Shown here: piece after piece, positions 34,709 to 43,483 of the stretch | Numbering within the stretch: the first letter of the stretch is position 1 | Layout of the letters: each line of letters opens with the position of its first letter | Assembly: GCA_004293485.1 (NCBI GenBank) | Contig: RDYW01000031.1 | Location: forward strand, 62,001 to 126,000 | DNA length: 64,000 nucleotides | From: Sphingobacteriales bacterium | GTDB lineage: Bacteria; Bacteroidota; Bacteroidia; Sphingobacteriales; Sphingobacteriaceae | Reading direction: 5' to 3' | Position numbers and translations under genes: made by a program | The notes under the pieces: generated by a model | Databases searched by the model: none | What the model was told of the DNA's origin: nothing | The model's input: only the letters and a program-made list of their open reading frames with translations

Positions 34709-35710
34709 ATGAGTGATAAAATTAAAGTAACCATAGACGGTATTCCGGTAGAAGTATCTCCCGGAACAACTATACTAAATGCAGCAAGGCAAATAGGTGG
34801 CGATATTGTGCCGCCAGCAATGTGCTATTATTCTAAACTAGAAGGTAGTGGCGGCAAGTGCCGTACTTGTTTGGTAAAAGTGAGCAAAGGCTCCGATAAA
34901 GATCCTCGGCCTATGCCAAAACTTATTGCCAGCTGCCGTACAACGGTAATGGACGGTATGGAGGTGCAAAACATTACATCGCCCGAGGTAGTTGAAGCCC
35001 GCAAAGGTGTGGTAGAAATGTTACTGATTAACCACCCGCTAGATTGCCCCGTGTGCGACCAAGCCGGCGAATGCCATTTGCAAGATTTAGCTTTCGACCA
35101 CGGCAGCCAAGCCACCCGTTACGAGTTCGACCGACGAACGTTTGACAAAATAGATATTGGCGATAAAATTCAATTGCACATGACACGCTGTATTTTATGC
35201 TACCGCTGTGTTTTTGTGGCCGACCAAATTACCAACACCCGCCTACACGGTATTTTAAACCGTGGCGACCATTCCGAAATTTCAACCTACATATCTAAAG
35301 CGGTGGACAACGATTTTTCGGGAAACGTAATTGATGTGTGCCCAGTAGGTGCATTAACCGATAAAACCTTTAGGTTTAAAAACCGTGTGTGGTTTACCAA
35401 ACCTGTTGAAGCACACCGCAATTGCCCTACGTGTACTGGTAAAGTAACCCTTTGGTATAAAGGAAACGAGGTGCTAAGGGTAACAGGCCGTAAAGATACC
35501 TACGGCGAAGTAGCCGATTTTATTTGTAATACTTGCCGTTTCGATAAAAAAGCAACAAGCGATTGGGTGATAGAAGGCCCTACAAAAGTTGCCCGTACAT
35601 CGGTAATTAACAGCAACCATTACGATACTTTGCAACCGTTACCTGTAATTAAAAAGAATTTGGTGCTTATGGCAGCCAATAAAGTTGAATTTGAAAAAGC
35701 CGTAAAATAG
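34709..35710 (+). CDS. nuoG: NADH:quinone oxidoreductase subunit G (short form)
   Basis: A 333-residue iron-sulfur subunit. The 2Fe-2S site appears as CYYSKLEGSGGKCRTC, a His-ligated 4Fe-4S site as HPLDCPVCDQAGEC, and another 4Fe-4S site as CILCYRCVFVAD...CPVGAL. A further NCPTC...CNTCRF segment lies at about 240-275. The large molybdopterin-oxidoreductase-like C-terminal domain of E. coli NuoG (about 900 residues) is absent, as I believe is usual in Bacteroidota of this kind. It is followed after 2 bp by nuoH, so it is in the operon proper. Confidence 0.93.
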   Translation: MSDKIKVTIDGIPVEVSPGTTILNAARQIGGDIVPPAMCYYSKLEGSGGKCRTCLVKVSKGSDKDPRPMPKLIASCRTTVMDGMEVQNITSPEVVEARKGVVEMLLINHPLDCPVCDQAGECHLQDLAFDHGSQATRYEFDRRTFDKIDIGDKIQLHMTRCILCYRCVFVADQITNTRLHGILNRGDHSEISTYISKAVDNDFSGNVIDVCPVGALTDKTFRFKNRVWFTKPVEAHRNCPTCTGKVTLWYKGNEVLRVTGRKDTYGEVADFICNTCRFDKKATSDWVIEGPTKVARTSVINSNHYDTLQPLPVIKKNLVLMAANKVEFEKAVK

Positions 35711-35712
35711 TA

Positions 35713-36750
35713 ATGGAACTCGCATTTTTAATAGAAAAAGTTGCCGTAGTGGTAATATTGTTTGTACTAACGCTAACCATAGCCGCTTACAGCACCCTGG
35801 CCGAACGTAAAGTTGCCGCCTTTTTACAAGATAGGGTAGGCCCCGATAGGGCCGGACCTTTTGGCGTTTTCCAACCCCTTGCCGATGGTGGTAAAATGTT
35901 TTTTAAGGAAGAAACTACACCCAATGGCGCCAACAAATGGCTGTTTATTGCCGGCCCATCTTTGGCTTTGCTCACCTCGTTTTTGGGGAGTGCCGTTATC
36001 CCGTGGGGGCAGCCCATTAATTTTTTTGGTAGGATAGTTCCGCTTCAAGTTACCGATATTAATGTAGGCATTCTTTATATTTTTGGCGTAGTATCGTTAG
36101 GCGTTTACGGCATTATGATAGGTGGCTGGGCATCAAACAACAAATATTCGCTAATGGGAGCGGTACGTGGCGCATCGCAAAATATCAGTTACGAAATTGC
36201 TATGGGCTTATCTATCATAGCTTTACTATTGGTTACCAACTCGCTTAGTTTTAAAGTAATTGCCGAGCAACAACACGGCATCAACTGGAATTTTTGGTAC
36301 CAGCCTTTAGGTTTTTTGATTTTTTTAGTCTGCGCTTTCGCCGAAACTAACCGTGTGCCCTTTGATTTACCCGAGTGCGAAACCGAGCTAATTGGCGGTT
36401 ACAATACCGAATATTCGGGCTTTAAAATGGGTGCTTATATGTTTGCCGAATACATCAATATGTTTGTATCGTCGGCCGTTATGGCCACCCTATATTTTGG
36501 CGGTTACAATTACCCAGGTATGGATTTTGTGAACCAACATTTAGGCACAACTTGGGGGCCGCTAGTAGGCGTAGCCGTTTTGTTAGGTAAAATATTGGCC
36601 TTCATTTTCTTTTTTATGTGGGTGCGCTGGACAGTGCCACGTTTCCGGTACGACCAGCTGATGAACCTAGGATGGAAAATCCTCATCCCATTAGCCATAG
36701 CCAACATTGTAATAACGGCTTGTGTAATTACATTTTTTGATAAATTTTAA
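35713..36750 (+). CDS. nuoH: NADH:quinone oxidoreductase subunit H
   Basis: A 345-residue inner-membrane subunit that forms part of the quinone chamber. Eight or so transmembrane helices; the conserved loops AERKVAAFLQDRVGPDRAGPFG and CAFAETNRVPFDLPECETELIGGYNTEYSG (with the glutamates implicated in quinone coupling) are intact. It is 2 bp after nuoG. Confidence 0.97.
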   Translation: MELAFLIEKVAVVVILFVLTLTIAAYSTLAERKVAAFLQDRVGPDRAGPFGVFQPLADGGKMFFKEETTPNGANKWLFIAGPSLALLTSFLGSAVIPWGQPINFFGRIVPLQVTDINVGILYIFGVVSLGVYGIMIGGWASNNKYSLMGAVRGASQNISYEIAMGLSIIALLLVTNSLSFKVIAEQQHGINWNFWYQPLGFLIFLVCAFAETNRVPFDLPECETELIGGYNTEYSGFKMGAYMFAEYINMFVSSAVMATLYFGGYNYPGMDFVNQHLGTTWGPLVGVAVLLGKILAFIFFFMWVRWTVPRFRYDQLMNLGWKILIPLAIANIVITACVITFFDKF

Positions 36751-36789
36751 AATATTTTTTCCCTTTCGGGGGATGCTAAAAACATACAA

Positions 36790-37314
36790 ATGGAATCGTT
36801 AAGCGGAAGAAAAAAAGTTTTAGAACAAAAACCAATGACCTTTATGGAGCGCATTTATTTGCCTGCCATTTTTAAAGGTATGGGCATAACTTTTATGCAC
36901 ATGTTCAAGAAAAAAGAAACTACCTATTACCCCGAACAAGAACGTGAGTTTTCGGAAAACTGGCGTGGTATGCACTCGCTAAAGCGGGATGAAAACGGCA
37001 AAGAACGCTGCACCGCCTGTGGTTTATGTGCGCTAAGTTGCCCCGCCGAAGCTATTACAATGACATCAGCCGAAAGGCAAAAAGGCGAAGAACACCTTTA
37101 TCGTGAAGAAAAATACGCCGCCGTTTACGAAATTAATATGTTGCGTTGCATTTTTTGCGGCCTTTGCGAAGAAGCTTGCCCTAAAGAAGCCATTTATTTA
37201 GATGGCCCAATTGTACCATCGGAGTTTTTACGTAAAGATTTTATTTACGGAAAAGATAAACTGGTGGAATTATCTATCACCGACCTAGAAGCCCAAAAAG
37301 GTGTTTTAGCATAA
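36790..37314 (+). CDS. nuoI: NADH:quinone oxidoreductase subunit I
   Basis: A 174-residue peripheral-arm subunit carrying clusters N6a and N6b. The two ferredoxin motifs are CTACGLCALSCPAEAI and CIFCGLCEEACPKEAI. The N-terminal part (residues 1-40) is an amphipathic membrane-associating helix. It is 39 bp after nuoH. Confidence 0.96.
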   Translation: MESLSGRKKVLEQKPMTFMERIYLPAIFKGMGITFMHMFKKKETTYYPEQEREFSENWRGMHSLKRDENGKERCTACGLCALSCPAEAITMTSAERQKGEEHLYREEKYAAVYEINMLRCIFCGLCEEACPKEAIYLDGPIVPSEFLRKDFIYGKDKLVELSITDLEAQKGVLA

Positions 37315-37396
37315 TCGCAATTGGATGTATAAATGTTTAGACAAAAATTTTACCTTTGCCCATCAAAATTTAGGCAATATTTTTTATCATAATTAA

Positions 37397-37897
37397 ATGA
37401 TTTTATTTTACCTCGTTTCGCTTTTAACAATCACGTTTTCGTTGTTGGTAATTTTTACCAAAAACCCCATTTATAGCGTATTGTATTTAATAGCCACATT
37501 TTTTACGTTTACCATTCACTACGTTTTATTAAACGCCCAATTTTTGGCGGTGGTAAATTTTATTGTGTATATGGGAGCCATAATGGTGCTGTTTCTTTTT
37601 GTTTTAATGTTAATGAATTTAAACAAAGAAACCGAGCCAATGAAATCAACCCTTATAAAAATTATTGCTGTAATTGCTGGCGGTAGTTTGCTGGTAACTT
37701 TAATAGGTTCGTTTAAACAACTAGACGCACTGGGCATAAGCACCATAAATAAACCCGAAATTGGCTTGGTAGAAAACCTAGGCAAAGTGCTTTTCAGCGA
37801 TTTTTTATTGCCTTTCGAGGTATCATCAATATTACTGTTATCGGCTATGGTGGGTGCAGTATTATTAGCTAAAAAAGATAAAACAGATAATGGATAA
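37397..37897 (+). CDS. nuoJ: NADH:quinone oxidoreductase subunit J
   Basis: A 166-residue membrane subunit with five predicted helices. The glycine/methionine-rich [21 protein letters not shown] segment is the family hallmark (the pi-bulge helix). Its 3' end overlaps the nuoK start by 8 bp, so the two are translationally coupled. Confidence 0.94.
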   Translation: MILFYLVSLLTITFSLLVIFTKNPIYSVLYLIATFFTFTIHYVLLNAQFLAVVNFIVYMGAIMVLFLFVLMLMNLNKETEPMKSTLIKIIAVIAGGSLLVTLIGSFKQLDALGISTINKPEIGLVENLGKVLFSDFLLPFEVSSILLLSAMVGAVLLAKKDKTDNG

Positions 37898-38219
37898 TTT
37901 TGTAAGCAGCATACAAACTGTACCGCTAAACCACTACTTAATTTTAAGTAGTATAATTTTTACGATTGGTGTTATTGGCGTATTAATCCGCAGAAATGCG
38001 ATTATCATTTTTATGTCGGTAGAGTTGATGTTAAACGCTGTAAACCTGTTACTAACGGCATTTTCGGCTTATTATGGCGATGCTGCTGGGCAGGTTTTTG
38101 TGTTTTTTATTATGGCTTTGGCTGCCGCCGAAGTAGCCGTAGGTTTGGCCATAATTGTAATGGTTTACCGCAATACCAGTTCGGTAGATATAAATATTTT
38201 AAACAGATTGAAGTGGTAA
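37890..38219 (+). CDS. nuoK: NADH:quinone oxidoreductase subunit K
   Basis: A 109-residue antiporter-like membrane subunit with three helices. Conserved glutamates lie in [14 protein letters not shown] and [17 protein letters not shown]. It is smaller than the other antiporter-type subunits and starts inside the nuoJ stop region. Confidence 0.95.
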   Translation: MDNFVSSIQTVPLNHYLILSSIIFTIGVIGVLIRRNAIIIFMSVELMLNAVNLLLTAFSAYYGDAAGQVFVFFIMALAAAEVAVGLAIIVMVYRNTSSVDINILNRLKW

Positions 38220-38232
38220 TTTTTGTTGCACA

Positions 38233-40128
38233 ATGATAAATTTAGCGTGGTTAATTCCAATATTTCCTTTACTTGGTTTCGTTATCAACGGATTAGGTAG
38301 AAACCTTTTCCCAAAATTTGTAATTGGTGCATTGGCCACTTTGGGCGTAATGTTACCTTTTACCATAAGTTTGGGCATATTTTTTGAATTTACTGGCCCC
38401 GAAGCCGTAATTATTCCCCTTTTCGATTGGATAAAGGTAGGTAGCTTAAACATCCCTTTTTCGTTCCAAATAGACCAGTTAAGCATTTTAATGTTGTTGA
38501 TTATAACGGGTATAGGTTCGTTAATACATATATATTCAATGGGTTATATGAGCCACGATGCTGGCTTTGGTAAGTTTTTTGCCTACCTCAACCTGTTTAT
38601 TTTCTTTATGTTATTGCTGGTTTTGGGCTCAAACTATATCATTATGTTTATAGGTTGGGAGGGCGTAGGTTTATGTTCGTACCTATTAATTGGTTTTTGG
38701 TACACCAATGGCGCTTACGCCGATGCTGCCAAAAAAGCCTTCATTATGAACCGCATTGGCGATTTAGGTTTTTTAATTGGCGTATTTTTAATAGTTACCA
38801 CTTTTGGTTCGGCTACTTTTGCTGATATTTTTCCGCAAGCACAAAACATAGTTTCGGGCGATGCTACTTTAACCTTAATTACCATTTTATTGTTTATTGG
38901 TGCAACGGGTAAATCGGCACAGTTGCCACTATTTACTTGGCTACCCGATGCAATGGCAGGGCCAACCCCAGTTTCGGCATTAATACACGCCGCCACAATG
39001 GTAACGGCTGGTATTTATATGATAGCCCGTTCAAATATTTTGTTCACATTATCGCCAATAACGCTAAGTATTATTGCGGTGGTAGGTTTGTCAACAGCCA
39101 TTGTAGCAGCCATCATCGCGTTAACGCAAACCGATATTAAAAAAGTTTTGGCTTATTCTACCGTATCGCAATTGGGCTATATGTTTTTAGGATTAGGCGT
39201 AGGTGCTTATACAGGTGCATTTTTCCACGTATTAACCCACGCATTTTTTAAAGCCTTATTGTTTTTAGGCGCAGGGTCGGTTATACACGCTATGAGTAAC
39301 GAGCAAGATATGCGCAATATGGGCGGCTTACGTAAAAAACTACCCATTACTTTTATTACTATGTTTTTAGGCACATTGGCTATTGCTGGTTTGCCTCCTT
39401 TTGCAGGATTTTTCTCTAAAGACGAAATTTTGGCCCACGTGTACGAGCATAACCAACTGCTATGGGCAATAGGTGTTTTAGGCGCAATGCTTACGGCATT
39501 TTATATGTTTAGAATGTTGTTTTTAACCTTTTGGGGGAGTTTTAGAGGAACAAAAGAACAAGCACACCATTTACACGAATCGCCATTTTCGATGACTTTC
39601 CCTTTAATTGTTTTGGCAGTATTATCGGTAGTGGGTGGTTTTATAGGCGTACCCGAAGTATTACACGGACATAATTGGTTGGCTTCTTATTTAGCCCCAA
39701 TATTTGAAGCCAGCAATGCCAAAATGGAAGCTGGCGTATTAAGCCACAGCACCGAATATGCTTTAATGGCTGTTTCGGTAGGCGGAGTTGCAATAGCCAT
39801 AATTTATGCAAGCATCCGTTATGTAAGCAAAGCACACGTACCCGCTTTAGATAGCCAGCCAAAATCGGCCTTAGCCAACCTTAGCTACAATAAATTTTAT
39901 TTTGATGAATTTTATAACGCCATTATCCAAAAACCATTGGATATTTTATCCAACTTTTTTTATAAAATTGTGGATAAAGCAGGTATAGATGGCTTGGTAA
40001 ACGGCTTAGGCACAGGCTCGCAAGAGGCAAGCAAAACATTTAGGTTGTTACAAAGCGGCAATGTAGGTTTCTACATTTTTGCAATGGTTATAGGTATAAT
40101 TAGCGTGTTGTTATATAGCTTATTTTAA
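38233..40128 (+). CDS. nuoL: NADH:quinone oxidoreductase subunit L
   Basis: A 631-residue proton-pumping membrane subunit with about 16 helices and the long lateral amphipathic helix near the C-terminus. The hallmark region GWEGVGLCSYLLIGFWY contains the key glutamate; TGKSAQLPLFTWLPDAMAGPTPVSALIHAATMVTAG is conserved, with the essential lysine. It lies 13 bp after nuoK. Confidence 0.97.
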   Translation: MINLAWLIPIFPLLGFVINGLGRNLFPKFVIGALATLGVMLPFTISLGIFFEFTGPEAVIIPLFDWIKVGSLNIPFSFQIDQLSILMLLIITGIGSLIHIYSMGYMSHDAGFGKFFAYLNLFIFFMLLLVLGSNYIIMFIGWEGVGLCSYLLIGFWYTNGAYADAAKKAFIMNRIGDLGFLIGVFLIVTTFGSATFADIFPQAQNIVSGDATLTLITILLFIGATGKSAQLPLFTWLPDAMAGPTPVSALIHAATMVTAGIYMIARSNILFTLSPITLSIIAVVGLSTAIVAAIIALTQTDIKKVLAYSTVSQLGYMFLGLGVGAYTGAFFHVLTHAFFKALLFLGAGSVIHAMSNEQDMRNMGGLRKKLPITFITMFLGTLAIAGLPPFAGFFSKDEILAHVYEHNQLLWAIGVLGAMLTAFYMFRMLFLTFWGSFRGTKEQAHHLHESPFSMTFPLIVLAVLSVVGGFIGVPEVLHGHNWLASYLAPIFEASNAKMEAGVLSHSTEYALMAVSVGGVAIAIIYASIRYVSKAHVPALDSQPKSALANLSYNKFYFDEFYNAIIQKPLDILSNFFYKIVDKAGIDGLVNGLGTGSQEASKTFRLLQSGNVGFYIFAMVIGIISVLLYSLF

Positions 40129-40155
40129 TTTTAAGGTTAGCGATAAATAAAATAG

Positions 40156-41604
40156 ATGAACGTATTGATTTTAATTTTTATGCCCCTATTGGGTGCGCTG
40201 CTAGCCTTAGTAGCCAAAAACTATGCTAAGCAAACGGCATTGCTATCATCGTTAGTAACCTTAGCGGTTGCAAGTTTTTTATTATGCGGCTTTACGCCCG
40301 ATGCCAGCACACAATACTTGGTAAACTACCCTTGGATACCGCAAATGGGCATCAACTTTAAAGCCGGTATTGATGGCATAAGTATGCTAATGGTATTGCT
40401 TACGGCAGGTTTAGTCCCCATTATTATCTTATCAACTTTTAAACACAAATACGAAAACTCGAGTGCATTTTACGCTTTGGTTTTGTTTATGCAAAGCGGC
40501 TTGCTAGTAGTTTTTACCGCTTTAGATGGCTTTTTATTTTACATAGGTTGGGAAGCCGCCTTAATTCCTATTTATTTTATTTGCTCGTTATGGGGTGGCG
40601 AAAATCGCATACAAGTAAATATGAAATTTTTTATTTACACCATTGCTGGCTCGCTTTTTATGTTGCTAGGTATCATTTACCTGCATTTACAAACGCCTAC
40701 CCACAGTTACGATATTGCCGATTTTTACGCTTTACAGCTAGATAGTCAAACGCAATCGTGGTTGTTTTGGTGTTTCTTTTTAGCCTTTGCTATTAAAATG
40801 CCCATCTTCCCGTTTCATACTTGGCAACCCGATACCTATACCGAAGCGCCAACGGCAGGTACCATGTTGCTATCGGGCATTATGCTAAAAATGGGTATTT
40901 ATGGCGTAATAAGGTGGTTAATACCCGTGGTGCCTTTGGGCTTTCAACAATGGGGGCATCTAGCCATAATTTTATCCGTCATTGGGATTGTGTATGCATC
41001 TATCATCGCGTTTACGCAAAAAGATATGAAACGTTTAATCGCCTATTCGTCTATAGCACACGTAGGTTTAATAGCCGCAGGTATTTTTGTATGGAATGCA
41101 CAAGGCTTGCAAGGCGCAATGGTACAAATGATTAGCCACGGTATAAACGTGGTAGGTTTGTTTTTTATAGCCGATATCATCATCAATCGTACCCAAACCC
41201 GAGAATTAGCTTTGCTAGGCGGTGTTGCCAAACCTGCGCCAAAATTAGCCATTGCCTTTTTAATTATTACTTTGGGTACGGTAGCTTTGCCATTAACCAA
41301 CGGTTTTATTGGCGAGTTTTTATTGCTAAACGGTGTGTACCAATATTGCATTTATTATGCCGCTGTGGCGGGATTAACCATCATTTTTGGCTCGGTGTAT
41401 ATGTTGCGCATGTACAAGGCAATTATGCAAGGCAATACCAATGATTTAACGGTAAACTTTAAAGATATTTCGGGAACAGAAATTGTTACTTTGTTTATCA
41501 TCACGTTTTTAATTATTGTAATAGGCGTATATCCGCAACCTATTTTACACATTTCCGAAGCGGCCATCACTCATTTAATAGCAACTGTAAACGCAAAATT
41601 ATAG
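40156..41604 (+). CDS. nuoM: NADH:quinone oxidoreductase subunit M
   Basis: A 482-residue antiporter-like subunit, about 14 helices. The conserved key residues are in GWEAALIPIYFI, FAIKMPIFPFHTWQPDTYTEAPTAGTMLLSGIMLKMG and AYSSIAHVG. It follows nuoL by 27 bp. Confidence 0.97.
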   Translation: MNVLILIFMPLLGALLALVAKNYAKQTALLSSLVTLAVASFLLCGFTPDASTQYLVNYPWIPQMGINFKAGIDGISMLMVLLTAGLVPIIILSTFKHKYENSSAFYALVLFMQSGLLVVFTALDGFLFYIGWEAALIPIYFICSLWGGENRIQVNMKFFIYTIAGSLFMLLGIIYLHLQTPTHSYDIADFYALQLDSQTQSWLFWCFFLAFAIKMPIFPFHTWQPDTYTEAPTAGTMLLSGIMLKMGIYGVIRWLIPVVPLGFQQWGHLAIILSVIGIVYASIIAFTQKDMKRLIAYSSIAHVGLIAAGIFVWNAQGLQGAMVQMISHGINVVGLFFIADIIINRTQTRELALLGGVAKPAPKLAIAFLIITLGTVALPLTNGFIGEFLLLNGVYQYCIYYAAVAGLTIIFGSVYMLRMYKAIMQGNTNDLTVNFKDISGTEIVTLFIITFLIIVIGVYPQPILHISEAAITHLIATVNAKL

Positions 41605-41637
41605 ACCCAAGGGTTTGTAATAAATAGATACAAAAAT

Positions 41638-43020
41638 ATGAATACCTTAATTGTAATATCGGTTTTAGCCCTTGTGGTGCTGTATTTAGGCTTGTTTAAA
41701 GCAGGTAAAAGCTTGCTGCCGGTATCGGTAATGGGTTTATTATTGGCCTTAGGTTTGGCTGTTGCCGAGTGGAATGTAAACCCTGCACCCATTTACAAAG
41801 GGATGATGTTGTTCGATAATTTTGCCATTGCGTTTTCGGCCATTACCATTTTGGGTACCATACTCATCTTATTATTATCAAAAAACTATTTCGAAAAAAT
41901 TAGCGAACACGTAGCCGAATATTATACCATTATTTTGTTTGCCTTGGCAGGGATAATGGTAATGGTATCGTACCATAACCTATCAATGTTGTTTATTGGT
42001 GTCGAAATTATGAGCGTAAGTTTATACATATTGGCAGGTATAAAACGCCGAGATTTTGCCTCGAACGAAGCGGCATTAAAATATTTTTTAATGGGTGCTT
42101 TTTCTACTGGATTTTTGTTGTTTGGCATTACGCTAATTTATGGTAGCGCACATTCGTTTGATTTAGAAGTGATTAAACAATATGTTTTAAACAATGCCAA
42201 TGGCGGCATAAGTCCAATGTTTTACACAGGTTTATCGCTTATACTTATAGGTTTGTGCTTTAAAATTGGTGCAGCACCTTTCCATTTTTGGACACCCGAT
42301 GTGTATGAAGGTTCGCCAACGTTAATAACAGCCTTTATGAGCACCGTAGTAAAAACCGCAGGCTTTGCCGCATTTTTACGTTTGTTTATCACTTGTTTTG
42401 CCCCCCTTGCCGATTTTTGGGTACCCACCATCATTGTAATAACCGCCCTAACTTTATTTATTGGCAACATTACTGCACTGTACCAAAGCAGCTTTAAACG
42501 TATGTTGGCTTATTCTAGCATTTCACACGCTGGCTATATGTTGTTTGCCATTATAGGTTTAGGCAATGCAGCCATCAACGCTGTTTTGGTTTACGCCACG
42601 GCATACACCATAGCTTCCATTATTGCTTTTGCAGTATTAATTTTAGTAAAAAAACAAACCGGCAGCGATAATTACGAAGGCTTTAACGGCCTGGCCAAAA
42701 AGAACCCTTTTGTAGCTTTTACCTTAACTATTGCTATGCTATCCTTGGCAGGCATCCCGCTAACCGCAGGCTTTATAGGCAAGTTTTTTATGTTTTCATC
42801 CGCCGTAGCGCAATACCAAATATGGCTGGTGGTAATAGCCATTATAAACGCCATTATTGGCATATTCTATTATTTTAGAGTTATAGTGGCGATGTATTTT
42901 AAAGAAGGCAAAAACTTAATTTTAGCTACACCCATACAGTTTAGGTTTGTGTTGGCGGTGAGTGCAATTTTAACCTTAGTTTTTGGGTTATATCCAACTA
43001 TAATTTCAGAGTTAATTTAA
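41638..43020 (+). CDS. nuoN: NADH:quinone oxidoreductase subunit N
   Basis: A 460-residue antiporter-like subunit and the last gene of the operon. VEIMSVSLYILAG, FKIGAAPFHFWTPDVYEGSPT and LAYSSISHAGYML are the family signatures. It is 33 bp after nuoM, and the spacer that follows contains a strong hairpin. Confidence 0.96.
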   Translation: MNTLIVISVLALVVLYLGLFKAGKSLLPVSVMGLLLALGLAVAEWNVNPAPIYKGMMLFDNFAIAFSAITILGTILILLLSKNYFEKISEHVAEYYTIILFALAGIMVMVSYHNLSMLFIGVEIMSVSLYILAGIKRRDFASNEAALKYFLMGAFSTGFLLFGITLIYGSAHSFDLEVIKQYVLNNANGGISPMFYTGLSLILIGLCFKIGAAPFHFWTPDVYEGSPTLITAFMSTVVKTAGFAAFLRLFITCFAPLADFWVPTIIVITALTLFIGNITALYQSSFKRMLAYSSISHAGYMLFAIIGLGNAAINAVLVYATAYTIASIIAFAVLILVKKQTGSDNYEGFNGLAKKNPFVAFTLTIAMLSLAGIPLTAGFIGKFFMFSSAVAQYQIWLVVIAIINAIIGIFYYFRVIVAMYFKEGKNLILATPIQFRFVLAVSAILTLVFGLYPTIISELI

Positions 43021-43351
43021 AACGATTTAAGCGATTTTATTTTCTAAATTTTATAAGTTGCAACTAAAATTATATTTTTTTACAGCTTTACAATTATGTA
43101 TTACTTAAAGTGTAAATTTAATTAATACCAATTTATTGTATTAAATTGTGCAATAAAATTAATAACCTCGAAAATTTAAAAGCTAAGCTTAAACTATAAA
43201 ACCTAATACTTATGATTTATAGTTTTAGGTACAAAAATCAAATATAGGTTAGCAACCTTAAACATTGGTAACTTATATTATAAAAGCTGGTGTAATAGCA
43301 TTAATTTAAATTGTTTTATAATTTAACCAACGGTATACTTTTTTTTACTTA

Positions 43352-43398
43352 AAGCAGCTATAAAATTTGGCTTTTAATTACAAATTTTATAGCTGCTT
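43352..43398. terminator. 18-bp perfect hairpin between convergent genes
   Basis: Left arm 43352-43369 pairs with right arm 43381-43398 over all 18 bp (both arms contain AAGCAGCTATAAAATTTG or its complement), with an 11-nt loop. It lies in the 463-bp spacer between the nuoN 3' end and the GH39 3' end, so it could terminate transcription from both sides. There is no proper T-tract on either side, so it is not a standard Rho-independent terminator. Otherwise the spacer (43021-43483) is AT-rich and shows nothing I recognise. Confidence 0.5.
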
Positions 43399-43483
43399 GC
43401 TTAAATATATTTTTGTGATGTAATAAATACCTGAATTTAAGATTTTAAACCCTAAATTATCACACTTTTAACGTGTGCGTAGC

